The position numbers and the translations under genes were made by a program. 64,000 bases of DNA from Halorussus sp. MSC15.2. GTDB lineage: Archaea; Halobacteriota; Halobacteria; Halobacteriales; Haladaptataceae. The DNA is taken from the NCBI RefSeq assembly GCF_010747475.1, contig NZ_VSLZ01000002.1, positions 248,001-312,000 of the forward strand, read 5' to 3'. Under the pieces are notes generated by a model that saw nothing but the letters and a program-made list of their open reading frames with translations, did not search any database and was not told where the DNA came from. Of this stretch, positions 47,688 through 56,452 are shown piece by piece. Numbering within the stretch: the stretch's first letter is position 1; the number at the start of each line of letters is the position of its first letter.

Positions 47688-47963
47688 TCAGGCGAGCGCC
47701 TCAACGACGACTCCGAGGACGGAGAAGACGGCACCGAGAATCGCTCCGAGGACGGCGTACGCCGGAATCGCCGACTCCTCCGGGTCTCTCGCGAAAACGG
47801 TGTACATCGACGCGACGGCCAGTCCGCCGCCGCCGAGAGCCATCAGAACGATGGGGGCATCGACCCCGTCCGCGGCGGCGGACAGGAGCGCCTTCGAACC
47901 GATTGCCGCGCCGATAATCGCCATCGAACCGTGGTAGAGATGGAACCGATGCACGGACACCAT
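47688..47963 (-). CDS. Small three-helix membrane protein, uncharacterised
   Basis: 91 residues with hydrophobic segments SMAIIGAAIGSKALLSAA, APIVLMALGGGGLAVASMY and YAVLGAILGAVFSVLGVVV. The loop FARDPEESAIP faces one side. An internal ATG (MAIIGAAIG) at about 47927 is a possible alternative start. Glycine-rich helices suggest tight packing; the function is unknown. It is convergent with the second DUF7282-like gene. Confidence 0.6.
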   Translation of the reverse strand: MVSVHRFHLYHGSMAIIGAAIGSKALLSAAADGVDAPIVLMALGGGGLAVASMYTVFARDPEESAIPAYAVLGAILGAVFSVLGVVVEALA

Positions 47964-48014
47964 TCACGACAGACTGATTAGGTATCGTTCTTTCGGTGGC
48001 GCGTTGCCGACGCT

Positions 48015-48446
48015 TCACTCGTCGGCGATTGCCCGACACCGCGCGACCCACTTCTCGTCGAAGTCGTCGTCGTTCAGCACCCGACCCGCGAGGTCCGCGA
48101 TTTCGGTGACGCCCGCTTCGTCGCACCACCGGACGCACTCCCGGTAAACGTCCATCGGCAGGTCGTCGGTGTCCCGGACGACTCGAAGTTCCTCGGTCCC
48201 AGAGAGATAGGCGGCGAACGCGCGAGTGTGGCCGTCGGTCAGCGTCCAGTCGCCGCCGATTTTTCGGACCGGCAGGGGGTCGTAGTTCGGGTCCGCGAAG
48301 TCGAACCACTGGGTCACGAAGGAGAGTTTCAGGCCGTTCAGGTAGAGTTGGCTCGGTCGCGGGCGGTCGATGGCGACCGAGAAGGGTTCGGGACTCTCAC
48401 ACGTGTCGTCGGTGTCGTCGGACTCGGACCCGTCAGCGTCGGTCAC
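48015..48446 (-). CDS. Uncharacterised protein with ParB-like nuclease-fold motif
   Basis: A 143-residue acidic protein. The segment LPVRKIGGDWTLTDGHTRAF at about residues 58-77 resembles the ParB/sulfiredoxin motif (PVxxxxGxYxLxDGHxR), which binds nucleotide phosphates. The helical C-terminal half (MDVYRECVRWCDEAGVTEIADLAG) is different from ParB. ParB proper would have a DNA-binding domain, which is absent. The start codon lies 53 bases from the divergent hydrolase gene. A cytosolic enzyme or a small regulator is possible. Confidence 0.62.
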   Translation of the reverse strand: MTDADGSESDDTDDTCESPEPFSVAIDRPRPSQLYLNGLKLSFVTQWFDFADPNYDPLPVRKIGGDWTLTDGHTRAFAAYLSGTEELRVVRDTDDLPMDVYRECVRWCDEAGVTEIADLAGRVLNDDDFDEKWVARCRAIADE

Positions 48447-48499
48447 GTCGAACGCTCGGACGCCTCAAGATTTAATCGTTTGTCACTCACACGTTCGGT

Positions 48500-49435
48500 A
48501 TGGCAACGGAGAGTCGCGACTCCGAGGAGACACCGATTGACCCGGAGGGACCGTGGACGCACGAACAGGCCGTCGTCGGCGACGTGCGACTCCACTACGT
48601 CGCGGCGGGCGACGAGGACGACCCGTTGGTGGTCCTCCTCCACGGCTTCCCGGAGTTCTGGTACTCGTGGCGACACCAGATTTCGGCGCTGGCCGACGCC
48701 GGGTACCGAGTCGTCGCGCCCGACATGCGGGGGTACAATCGGTCCGAGAAGCCCCACGGGGTCCGAAGCTACCGGACCGAAGAACTGGTCGGCGACGTGG
48801 TCGGACTGGTCGAACACTTTGGCCGGGAGCGCGCCCGCGTCGTCGGCCACGACTGGGGCGGCGTGGTGGCGTGGGAGACGGCGATTCGCCACCCCGAGGT
48901 GGTCTCCCAACTTGCGGTCCTGAACGCGCCCCACCCCGAGCGGTATCGGGAGGAACTCCGGCGCAACCCCGAGCAGTGGAGTCGGTCGTCGTACGCCCTC
49001 TACTTCCAACTCCCGTGGCTTCCGGAGCGGACCCTCGGTGCCCGCAACTGTGCGGGGGTCGCGGAGATGTTGCGGGAGACGGCGGGTCCAGACACCTTCA
49101 GCGAGACCGACCTCCGGCGGTATCGACGGGCGGCGTGTCGGCCGGGCGCGCTCACGTCGGCCCTCGACTACTACCGGGCGTTCTTCCGCGAGAACCTGCG
49201 CCGGGAGGCGCGGAGACTGTTCGGCGGCGGGACCCGCGAGCGCGGGGTTCGAGCGCCGACGCTCCTCGTCTGGGGCGAACGCGACCCCGCGCTCGGCGTG
49301 GAACTGTCGGAGGGACTGGAGCGATGGGTCCCGGACCTCAGAGTCGAGCGACTGCCCGAAGCGACCCACTGGGTCCAGAACGACCGCCCGGACGAGGTGT
49401 CCGACCTGCTGGTCGAGTTCTTCGGGGAGGCGTGA
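48500..49435 (+). CDS. Alpha/beta hydrolase, epoxide-hydrolase-like
   Basis: A 311-residue protein of the epoxide hydrolase / haloalkane dehalogenase group. The oxyanion loop is LLHGFPEFWYSWRHQ, the nucleophile elbow VVGHDWGGVVAW (Asp nucleophile, as in epoxide hydrolases), and the late His is in LPEATHWVQNDRP. The cap domain contains tyrosines (RSSYALYFQLPWLP; LDYYRAFF) that could activate the epoxide oxygen. The stop is one base from the stop of the convergent gene at 49437. Substrate unknown. Confidence 0.9.
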   Translation: MATESRDSEETPIDPEGPWTHEQAVVGDVRLHYVAAGDEDDPLVVLLHGFPEFWYSWRHQISALADAGYRVVAPDMRGYNRSEKPHGVRSYRTEELVGDVVGLVEHFGRERARVVGHDWGGVVAWETAIRHPEVVSQLAVLNAPHPERYREELRRNPEQWSRSSYALYFQLPWLPERTLGARNCAGVAEMLRETAGPDTFSETDLRRYRRAACRPGALTSALDYYRAFFRENLRREARRLFGGGTRERGVRAPTLLVWGERDPALGVELSEGLERWVPDLRVERLPEATHWVQNDRPDEVSDLLVEFFGEA

Positions 49436-49436
49436 C

Positions 49437-49982
49437 TCAGTCGGTCGTCTCCTCGGGCAGTCGGACCAGTTCCTCCGGATTCTGGAACGCCCAGAGGACG
49501 AGGTTGCCTTCCAATCGCTGACTCCGAAGGAGTTCGCGGGCGCTCCCGCGGTCGATTCCCCCGATTATCTCGACCGCGGTCAGGAGTGCCTCCTGGGAGA
49601 CGCCGAGGTCGCTCTGGTCGATTTCGACTCCCTCGGGCGCTCGCACGCTCTCCAGCATGACCTCGACGTAGTTCGGGAGGTCGGTGGTTCCCGCGAGTTG
49701 TTCGTGCCACGACGGCGGATAGATACTGACGTTCCCGTCGATATTGTAGAGTCGTTCGCCCGATTGCCACGTCCGGGCGTCGGTCTGGCGGTCGTCCAGC
49801 GAGGTCCGGAGGCGGTCGAGGTCGTACTCCAGTTCCTCGGCGTAGGCCTCCACGAGGTCGCGGGGGACGCCCGGACCCTCGACCGCGTGGTGACGTTCGA
49901 GGAACCGGACCAGTTCCTTCGCCGTGAAGTACTCGTCGTGGTGAGAGAGGCGTTCTACGAGGTCGGCATCGACGGCTGGCAT
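49437..49982 (-). CDS. Uncharacterised haloarchaeal protein
   Basis: A 181-residue acidic protein with no transmembrane segment. Helical N-terminus (LVERLSHHDEYFTAKELVRFLERHHAVE, in part) and a middle with YNIDGNVSIYPPSWHEQLAG, then a helical end. I do not recognise the family. The first half resembles a helix-turn-helix layout, but the match is too weak to call. It is convergent with the epoxide-hydrolase-like gene, with one base between the stops. Confidence 0.55.
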   Translation of the reverse strand: MPAVDADLVERLSHHDEYFTAKELVRFLERHHAVEGPGVPRDLVEAYAEELEYDLDRLRTSLDDRQTDARTWQSGERLYNIDGNVSIYPPSWHEQLAGTTDLPNYVEVMLESVRAPEGVEIDQSDLGVSQEALLTAVEIIGGIDRGSARELLRSQRLEGNLVLWAFQNPEELVRLPEETTD

Positions 49983-50106
49983 ACGAACTCTGGCAACGGG
50001 GAGCGGGAAAAACGCCGCGTAAGGTTTCAGAGGGTCCGGGGAGGGAGAGAAGGGCGGTCCCGGTCCGAACCGTTCGGCCCACCGCTCCCGGCCGACGACG
50101 CCGACC

Positions 50107-51288
50107 TCACTTCGCGGTACTCACTATCTTCACCACGTCACCCTCCTCCAGTTCGTAGTCGTCGCTTATCTCGCGGTTGGTCTTACCGTTGACGGCGTGG
50201 AGGTAGCCGTCGCCGATGTCGCTGTGGACCGCGTAGGCGAGGTCCTTGGGCGTCGAACCGCGCCGCAGGAGGAAGGCGTCGGGCAGGACGTTTCCCTTCG
50301 CGTCGGTCCACTTGGTCTCGTTCTGGACCGGGTAGGCCGTAATCCGGTCGAGCAGGTCGTACACCGCGTAGTTCAGTGATTCTTGGACGCCCGTGCCGCC
50401 CCACTCGTGCATGACCTCTCGAATCTTCTCCAGTCCGGCCTGCTGGTCGTCGCTCAGGTCGCCGACTATCTCGAAGTCGTCGTCGCCGGGGTCGTAGTCG
50501 ATAGCGCCCGCCTTCTCGGCCTGCCGGAGCGCCAGTTCGCCCTCCGCGGTGGCCGGAATCACGGGCTTGCCGGTCTCCTTCAGGCGCTCGATGTTCTCGG
50601 GCGGTGCGACGTCGGCCTTGTTCGCGACGAGGATGATGGGTTTCGTCCGGGCGCGCACGTCGCGGGCCAGCGCCTCGCGGTGGTCGTCGGTCCACTGGAT
50701 GGGGTCCTCCGGATAGTCCACCTCGCGGAGACTGGCGGCCACGTCGGCCTCCGTCGCGCCGAACCCGGTCAGCATGTCGGCCAGCGCGTCGTCGATGTCG
50801 AAGTCGGGCGAACGCGACTTGCGCTCGACGCTCTCCCAGTTGCGCTCGACGATGCTGGCGAGCCACTGGTCCATCTCCTCCTCGATGAAGTCCACCTCCT
50901 CGACGGGGTCGTAGCTCCCGACCTCGACGGGTTCGCCCTCCTCGTTCGTCCCGCCGGAGGCGTCCACGACGTTGACGATGGCGTCGGCATTGGTCAACTC
51001 GTCGAGGAACTGGTTGCCGAGACCGCGGCCCTCGTGCGCGCCCGGGACGAGTCCGGCCACGTCGAGGAGTTCGATGGGGACGTAGCGTTTCCCGTCGTGA
51101 CAGTGTTCGTCGCCGCAGCGCTCGTCTCGTTCGAGGCAGGGGCACTCCGTCCGGACGTGGCTGACGCCGCGGTTGGCGTCGATGGTCGTGAACGGGTAGT
51201 TGGCCACGTCCACGTCGGCCATCGTCGCGGCCTTGTAGAAGGTGGACTTGCCCGCGTTGGGCTTGCCCGCCAAGGCGATGGAAATCAT
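50107..51288 (-). CDS. Redox-regulated ATPase YchF/Ola1-type, archaeal form
   Basis: A 393-residue Obg-family P-loop protein. The P-loop is [16 protein letters not shown] (residues about 5-20), switch [18 protein letters not shown], and the base-recognition motif [11 protein letters not shown] lacks the usual GTP-type Glu of NKxD pattern as in ATP-preferring YchF. Cysteines cluster in [17 protein letters not shown] (about 50-66), a possible metal or redox site. The C-terminal TGS-like domain ends [16 protein letters not shown]. Members bind ribosomes and regulate translation under stress. An upstream start is in frame, but 51288 gives the standard N-terminus. Confidence 0.9.
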   Translation of the reverse strand: MISIALAGKPNAGKSTFYKAATMADVDVANYPFTTIDANRGVSHVRTECPCLERDERCGDEHCHDGKRYVPIELLDVAGLVPGAHEGRGLGNQFLDELTNADAIVNVVDASGGTNEEGEPVEVGSYDPVEEVDFIEEEMDQWLASIVERNWESVERKSRSPDFDIDDALADMLTGFGATEADVAASLREVDYPEDPIQWTDDHREALARDVRARTKPIILVANKADVAPPENIERLKETGKPVIPATAEGELALRQAEKAGAIDYDPGDDDFEIVGDLSDDQQAGLEKIREVMHEWGGTGVQESLNYAVYDLLDRITAYPVQNETKWTDAKGNVLPDAFLLRRGSTPKDLAYAVHSDIGDGYLHAVNGKTNREISDDYELEEGDVVKIVSTAK

Positions 51289-51442
51289 GCCAGAGACTAC
51301 CGGCGTGTCGGGGATTTGCCTTTCGGTTCCGCGGATTCGTCGGCGAAAGCGGGGCGCGGAATCGACGTCGAAGCGACGCGGAGTCTCGAAGCGCGGGTTG
51401 GCCACAAGACGCTACACGAGTCCCGTCGTACCGCCTGTGGCC

Positions 51443-51667
51443 ATGACCGCAGTGAAAATCGTCAAGATAACCGGTTCGGCGGAGGAATCGTGGCAGGCCG
51501 CCGCCGAGGAGGCGTTCCGAGAAGCGAGCAAGACTATCGACGACATCTCCGGCGTCGAAGTCGAGGACTGGACCGCGGACGTCGAGGACGGCGAGATTTC
51601 GGAGTACCGCGCGACCGTCGAGGTGGCGTTCCCGGTCCACGACCAACAGCGCCAGCAGAATCAGTAA
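51443..51667 (+). CDS. Dodecin family flavin-binding protein
   Basis: A 74-residue protein with the dodecin fold: strand (AVKIVKITGSAEESW), helix (EEAFREASKTIDD), then strands including VEVEDWTADVEDGEISEYRA and a last strand VEVAFPVHD. Halobacterium dodecin binds riboflavin or lumichrome between subunits of a 12-mer, with a key Trp; the Trp in VEDWTADV fits. It probably stores or buffers free flavin. The position 154 bases downstream of the divergent YchF gene start suggests no operon. Confidence 0.85.
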   Translation: MTAVKIVKITGSAEESWQAAAEEAFREASKTIDDISGVEVEDWTADVEDGEISEYRATVEVAFPVHDQQRQQNQ

Positions 51668-51774
51668 CTGGACTCGTCTTTTCGGTGGAATCCCGACTCC
51701 CGCCCGGACGAGTCCGGACTGGAACCCGTCTGATACGGATTACTCGAACTATCCCGGGAGTGCAGAGGTCCCGG

Positions 51775-53931
51775 TTAGCCGCTCGTCGTCTGGTTGTCGG
51801 CGGTCGTAGTCGCCTCTTCTTCGGCCATCGTGGTCGTCTCCTCGGCCTCTGACTCCGTCGCGGTCTCTTCGGCCTCAGTGGTCTCGGTCGCTGCACCCCC
51901 ACTAATCATCTCCTCGGGGGTGTAGACGTAGAGGCAGTCGTTGGGGAACGACCGGCCGTACTGGTCGGCGTCCTCACAGCAGAGGACTCGCCCGTCGTCC
52001 ATCACGAACACGTTGTCGATGTTCAGCAGGGCGTCGTTGGCGACGTCGGCCGGGTCGGTCGCGTCCGGGCCGACGATGACGGGTTCGAGCGTCGAGATGT
52101 TGTAGTCGTCTTCGAGTTCCGCTCGGTAGACGAGACCGCCGTCCACCCGGTCGAGGTTGACGTCGCCCGCGTCGTCTGACATCCCGTCGTTGACCTCCGA
52201 GATGCCGACGTAGACGTAGTCGCCGGGTCCTGCGCCGTCTCTGCTGTCGATGCCCTCGCTCTTGCGGAACTCGACGGTCGCGCCGATTTCCTTGGCGGCC
52301 GCACGAGTTTCGAGGAACGGGACGCGCCGGAGTTCCTCGTCGACGTTGCTCGGTCCCTTCTGCTCGTACTGGCGCGCCCACCGGACGACGTCCCGGTCCG
52401 GGATGTAGTTCTGGTTCCCCTGCTCGACGACGGTCTTGTCGGCCTCCTCCAGCGCCTTCTGGACGTCCTCCTGCCAGTCGGTGTCCGCGTGGGTTTCGAG
52501 GTAGTCCACCTGATCGACGTCGTCGTACTCGGCTATCCACGACTCGACCTCCGCGTTGGTCGCGCTCCCCATCTCCAACCACTCGACTTCGAGCGGGACT
52601 TCGGCGGGCGGGTTGTCCGCGGCGGCCTGCTGGTTGGTCACCTTCGCGGCGTAGAGGGTCCCAGAGAGCTTCATCGGGTCGTCGTAACTCGGAATCGGCT
52701 GGTCGGCCACGAACTTGTACAGCCCCTTGTTGTCGCCGTCCGAGGTGAGATACACCGTCTTCTCGTCGCCCTGCACGTCGGGACACTCCCACGCCGCCCG
52801 TCCCATCACGTGGTACTTCACGGGCTGGGGCGTCTCGGCGGTGGGCTGCCGGAAATCGACGATGTGACCGTATCGGTACGGGTTCGGGTACGGGCTTCCG
52901 ACGGGCTGCAGGCTCGTCTCCGGGTCCACGTCGGCCGCCAGTTCCTCGTTCTCGTCGGCGGCGTCGGCACCGAGGTAGTACGCCTGTATCTCCAGACCCG
53001 CCAGCGCCCAGTACCCCTGGACGAACCACGCGTCGTCCCCGTAGTACTTCTCGACGGCCTCCTGAATGTCGCTGGGGTTCGGCCGGTTGTAGAACTGGGC
53101 CGCGCCCCGGTGGTCCGGTCCCTCCGAGTCGCCGACGACGTCGCTCACGTTGGTCGTCAGTGCGACCCGCGGGTGGGCGTAGTCCTCCTCGGCCGAGAGG
53201 TACGTTCCCCACGGGCTGAGGTCGCCGTAGCAGTTGATTCGGGTCCCGCCGATGCTCCGCAGCGCCTCGGTGTTGGCGAGGTTGACCGCGTTCTCGAGGT
53301 TGGCCTCCCACCGTCCCTGCCCCTTCCGACTGACGGGGATGCGGGTCACGTTGCCCGGACTCTCCTCCCAGTTGGTGAAGAGGTAGCCCCGCGTCTCGGC
53401 CTCGTTTGTCGGCACCAGTCGGTTACAGTCCGGGTTGTACCCGAAGTTGCCGTACCGAGCGCCGGGGTACTCCTCGACTGCGAGGTCGTCGGGCGTGACC
53501 GGCATCCCGAGCGTCCCGTTGCCGCCGATGTTGTCACCCTCCTGCGCCAGCAGTTCGTAGGTACCTCCGGCGACGCGGACCTCGCCCTGAGCCTCCTTCG
53601 AGGTGGGGACGCCGAGTACGTCGAACTCGCTGCCCTCGCTGAAGTTGTACCCCCGCACGTACCCGATACCGGCCTTGTTGAACGGTGCCGGGTTCTTCCG
53701 ACTCGGATGCTGCAGACTGAAGAACAGCGTCCCGTTCGCGCTGACCTCGGGCCCGGTCACCTCCGCCCCCAGCGCCGTCGTCGCGAATCGTTTTATCTCC
53801 CCCTTCACGTGCGGTGCCTTCGGCGTGTCCGCGTCCTCGTCCTGAGCGACTCCGGACGCGGCGGACACGCTGGCACCTAGCGTCGCTGCGACCGACGTGG
53901 CCATCAGCTTTCGTCGAGTGAACTCGACCAT
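51775..53931 (-). CDS. Tat-exported PhoX-family (DUF839) phosphatase
   Basis: A 718-residue exported protein. The Tat signal is FTRRKLMATSVAATLGASVS (residues 4-23). The mature protein has PhoX features: GYNPDCNRLVP, NCYGDLSPWGTYLSAEEDY, YRYGHIVDF, MGRAAWECPDVQ and VYLTSDGDNKGLYKFVA. PhoX enzymes hydrolyse phosphate esters outside the cell using Fe and Ca. The extra C-terminal Thr/Glu-rich tail (about 50 residues) is probably disordered. The start at 53931 is about 35-45 bases from an AT-rich TATA-like region (53966-53978). No phosphate-starvation site was identified. Confidence 0.9.
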   Translation of the reverse strand: MVEFTRRKLMATSVAATLGASVSAASGVAQDEDADTPKAPHVKGEIKRFATTALGAEVTGPEVSANGTLFFSLQHPSRKNPAPFNKAGIGYVRGYNFSEGSEFDVLGVPTSKEAQGEVRVAGGTYELLAQEGDNIGGNGTLGMPVTPDDLAVEEYPGARYGNFGYNPDCNRLVPTNEAETRGYLFTNWEESPGNVTRIPVSRKGQGRWEANLENAVNLANTEALRSIGGTRINCYGDLSPWGTYLSAEEDYAHPRVALTTNVSDVVGDSEGPDHRGAAQFYNRPNPSDIQEAVEKYYGDDAWFVQGYWALAGLEIQAYYLGADAADENEELAADVDPETSLQPVGSPYPNPYRYGHIVDFRQPTAETPQPVKYHVMGRAAWECPDVQGDEKTVYLTSDGDNKGLYKFVADQPIPSYDDPMKLSGTLYAAKVTNQQAAADNPPAEVPLEVEWLEMGSATNAEVESWIAEYDDVDQVDYLETHADTDWQEDVQKALEEADKTVVEQGNQNYIPDRDVVRWARQYEQKGPSNVDEELRRVPFLETRAAAKEIGATVEFRKSEGIDSRDGAGPGDYVYVGISEVNDGMSDDAGDVNLDRVDGGLVYRAELEDDYNISTLEPVIVGPDATDPADVANDALLNIDNVFVMDDGRVLCCEDADQYGRSFPNDCLYVYTPEEMISGGAATETTEAEETATESEAEETTTMAEEEATTTADNQTTSG

Positions 53932-54154
53932 GCGAACTCAACTCTCGACCTGCCATTGAAAATAATTTTCTAGTAGCAACCAATACGTCTCCGGAGAAAA
54001 TGAACCGTCACGCCGCGTCGGTAGCGACTCCCGACTCCCGTTTCGTCCGGTTCCGGACCTCGTCGCCGATGTGGAATGGATGTCCCGTTGATGTGTTTGC
54101 GGGCTGCGAGCTACCGGTCACTCGTCGTCGCGAGAACGACGGCGACGCCGGACG

Positions 54155-54583
54155 TCACTCCAAGTCGCGCTCCGCGACGCCCTCGCGTATCTCCTCGGCC
54201 CGGTCGCGGACCCACGAGACGTATCGGTCTATCTTCGTCGGTTTGACGCCGTAGAACGACGCCATCCAGTTGTGGTCGACGCCGGGTCGCGTGAGGAAGT
54301 ACGCCGCCACGGTGTCCTTCCCGGCCTGAATGACCTCCGGCGGAACGCCGCGCTCGCCGGTTCCCTCCTCCTGAAATCCGTTGGTATCGAAGTAGACGTC
54401 GGCGTAGAGTTCGGCGGTGTCCGGGTCGTCGAACTCCGCGCCGACGTGTTCCGGGGCCTCGAACCGGTATCGGGAATCGGAGTCGCCCGTTCGTTCGACC
54501 GAGACGATGCGCACGTCGAGGACGTAGTCTCTGTACACCGACCGTTCGCCGTCACTGGTGTCTGGTTGCTCTGATTCTGCCAT
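54155..54583 (-). CDS. Uncharacterised haloarchaeal protein
   Basis: A 142-residue acidic, soluble protein. A beta-rich first half (YRDYVLDVRIVSVERTGD; SRYRFEAPEHVGAEFDD) is followed by a helical segment with DTVAAYFLTRPGVDHNWMAS and KPTKIDRYVSWVRDRAEEIRE. The second half has the layout of a helix-turn-helix (VDHNWMASFYGVKPTKIDRYV), so DNA binding is possible. I do not recognise the family. Confidence 0.6.
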   Translation of the reverse strand: MAESEQPDTSDGERSVYRDYVLDVRIVSVERTGDSDSRYRFEAPEHVGAEFDDPDTAELYADVYFDTNGFQEEGTGERGVPPEVIQAGKDTVAAYFLTRPGVDHNWMASFYGVKPTKIDRYVSWVRDRAEEIREGVAERDLE

Positions 54584-54784
54584 GGTTCGGCTATCGTTCG
54601 CTTCCCGCCGCGGAGGTGACGGCCGACGACTCGCGTCGTCGGTCGGAAGCCACGTACGGTGTCCCGGGTGTTCAACGTATCGGTGGTCCGAGTAGAAGCG
54701 AGGGGAGAAACGCGACGCGAGGCTCTTCGACCGAACTGGGGAACGCGCAGTCCCCGTCCTCGTCCCGATTCGGCCGCGGACCGG

Positions 54785-55516
54785 TTACAGTTCCACGGCC
54801 ATCATCACTTCGTCCACGTAATCGTCGTCTATCCTGTAGTGGTTCTCGCGGACCGCCTCGGTCTCCCAGCCGTGTTCCTCGAGGAAGGCGATGGCGTCGT
54901 CGTTCGCGGAGGGGACGCTCTGGTAGACCTTCTCGTACCCGTTCGACGCCGCCCACTCAAGACCGCGTTCGAGCAGGTGACTCCCGACGCCGTGGCCGCG
55001 GTAGTCGGCCAGCACGCCGACGGTCAGTTCGGCGGTGTGGGACAACTTGTCGAGTTCCGGGGCGTAGAGGTGGACCCAGCCCACGACTTCGTCTCCGACC
55101 GTGGCGACGAAGAACATCCGGGACTCTATCTCGTTGTGTCGGAGCAGGGCCTCGTCGTGGTCTATCTCGTCGGCGACGCTCTCGGCGACGATGTAACTCC
55201 CCTGCTCGGCGACTCGGCGTATCGCGCCGACGATGCCCGAGAGGTCCTCCTGTCGCGCGGGCCGGATAGTGAACTCGAAGTCGTCCACGTCGTACTCCTC
55301 GGCGGCACCCTCGTCGAACGAGGCCCGCAACTTCCCGTCGCGCTCCTCCAGATAGCCGTCGCGTTTCAGGATGGCGACGTGGTGACGGAAGCCGCCGGGG
55401 TCGATGTGGAGTCGGTCGCGGACGTCCGCGGCGTCCACTTCGCCGTGGCTCTCGACGTACTCGTAGATGCGTTTCCGGTCCTCGTGTTCGAACTCGATGG
55501 CCTCGGAAAACTCCAT
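54785..55516 (-). CDS. Winged-helix/GNAT acetyltransferase fusion
   Basis: A 243-residue protein. Residues about 10-65 are a winged helix (HEDRKRIYEYVESHGEVDAA, then PGGFRHHVAILKRDGYLEER). Residues about 85-240 are a GNAT domain, with the acetyl-CoA motif LTVGVLADYRGHGVGSHLLE (RxGxG) and VGWVHLY as strand three. The end has an EHGWETEAVRENHYRIDD strand. It probably combines sequence binding with acetyl-CoA sensing or acetylation. The start at 55516 is about 30 bases from a TATA-like TTAAGTTA at 55541-55548. Polyamine or protein acetylation is possible; the substrate is unknown. Confidence 0.85.
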   Translation of the reverse strand: MEFSEAIEFEHEDRKRIYEYVESHGEVDAADVRDRLHIDPGGFRHHVAILKRDGYLEERDGKLRASFDEGAAEEYDVDDFEFTIRPARQEDLSGIVGAIRRVAEQGSYIVAESVADEIDHDEALLRHNEIESRMFFVATVGDEVVGWVHLYAPELDKLSHTAELTVGVLADYRGHGVGSHLLERGLEWAASNGYEKVYQSVPSANDDAIAFLEEHGWETEAVRENHYRIDDDYVDEVMMAVEL

Positions 55517-55610
55517 GGTTAATGATAACACCCTCCGAGGTAACTTAATTGTTTCTCGCGGGCCAGCAGACGCTTGGGCCAGTGTGACGTAGTGTCGATG
55601 GGGGGAGAGA

Positions 55611-56042
55611 ATGAACTACGACGACTTCACCGGCGAAGTCCAGCACCGAATCGACACGGGTACCAAGGGAGAGACGGTGCGAGCGACTCGCGCCGTCCTG
55701 ACGACGCTCGGTGAACGACTCCAAGAGGGCGAGGCGACAGACCTCGCGGGACCGCTCCCGATGGAGATAGACTACTACCTCGAATCGGCCGACCACGGTC
55801 AGCGGTTCGACTTCGACGAATTCGTCTCGCGGGTCGCCGAACGCGAGCGGATGGACCCCGACTCCGACGACGACCGGCCCGACGCCGCGTTCCACGCGAA
55901 GGCGGTCACGTCGCTCGTCGCGGACGTCGTACCCGAGAGCGAACTGGAGCAGGTCCGCGACCAACTGCCCGACGACGAGGACTGGGACGAACTGTTCGAA
56001 CTCGTCGGTGCGGACGACGCCGCCTTCGAAGACGGCCGATAG
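55611..56042 (+). CDS. DUF2267 family protein
   Basis: A 143-residue protein. The N-terminus NYDDFTGEVQHRIDTGTKGE matches the DUF2267 family, with a duplicated helical domain: VRATRAVLTTLGERLQEGEA then FHAKAVTSLVADVVPESE. The middle holds the characteristic DLAGPLPMEIDYYL. DUF2267 proteins are soluble and often stress-linked; the function is not established. It diverges from the winged-helix/GNAT gene. Confidence 0.85.
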   Translation: MNYDDFTGEVQHRIDTGTKGETVRATRAVLTTLGERLQEGEATDLAGPLPMEIDYYLESADHGQRFDFDEFVSRVAERERMDPDSDDDRPDAAFHAKAVTSLVADVVPESELEQVRDQLPDDEDWDELFELVGADDAAFEDGR

Positions 56043-56053
56043 CGAACCAGTAA

Positions 56054-56413
56054 TTATCGCTCCGGAACGCCGGTCAGCAGTCGCGCGGTGTCGGCGATGT
56101 CGTAGGTATCCACGACCAGTTCGGCCACCTCGCGCACCGTGAACTCGGCGTCGATGTTCCGACCGTAACACCGGGCGTAGAGTTCGAGCCAATCGTTGGC
56201 GGCCCGTTCCAGACGGTCCATCTCCTCGACGTCGAGGGGAGCGAACTCGCCGGTCCGGGCCTCGACGTACACCGACACCGCGTCGCCGACCCCGTCGCGC
56301 AGGTAGCGCAGGGCGCGCTCCTCGTCCGGCGGGTCGGCGGGCGGGTCGAACGCCCGTCGGTCGCCGCGGGCGCGCTCGGCGAGCGCGTCGATTCGGTCGC
56401 GGTAGTCGCTCAT
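56054..56413 (-). CDS. Uncharacterised small haloarchaeal protein
   Basis: A 119-residue acidic, helical protein, with YRDRIDALAERARGDRRAFD at the start and a middle helical run (LDVEEMDRLERAANDWLELY). No transmembrane segment or catalytic motif is seen. It lies downstream of DUF2267 on the opposite strand (11 bases between stops). It is followed 39 bases later by the etf operon end. I do not recognise the family. Confidence 0.58.
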   Translation of the reverse strand: MSDYRDRIDALAERARGDRRAFDPPADPPDEERALRYLRDGVGDAVSVYVEARTGEFAPLDVEEMDRLERAANDWLELYARCYGRNIDAEFTVREVAELVVDTYDIADTARLLTGVPER

Positions 56414-56452
56414 AACTGGGGCAGAGGCACAGGAGCGGGCGCTGTCATCCGA

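Noticed and set aside
55516-55535. Inverted repeat GTTA-ATGA-TAAC before the winged-helix/GNAT gene
   Set aside because: Only 4-bp arms, which is expected by chance in an AT-rich promoter.
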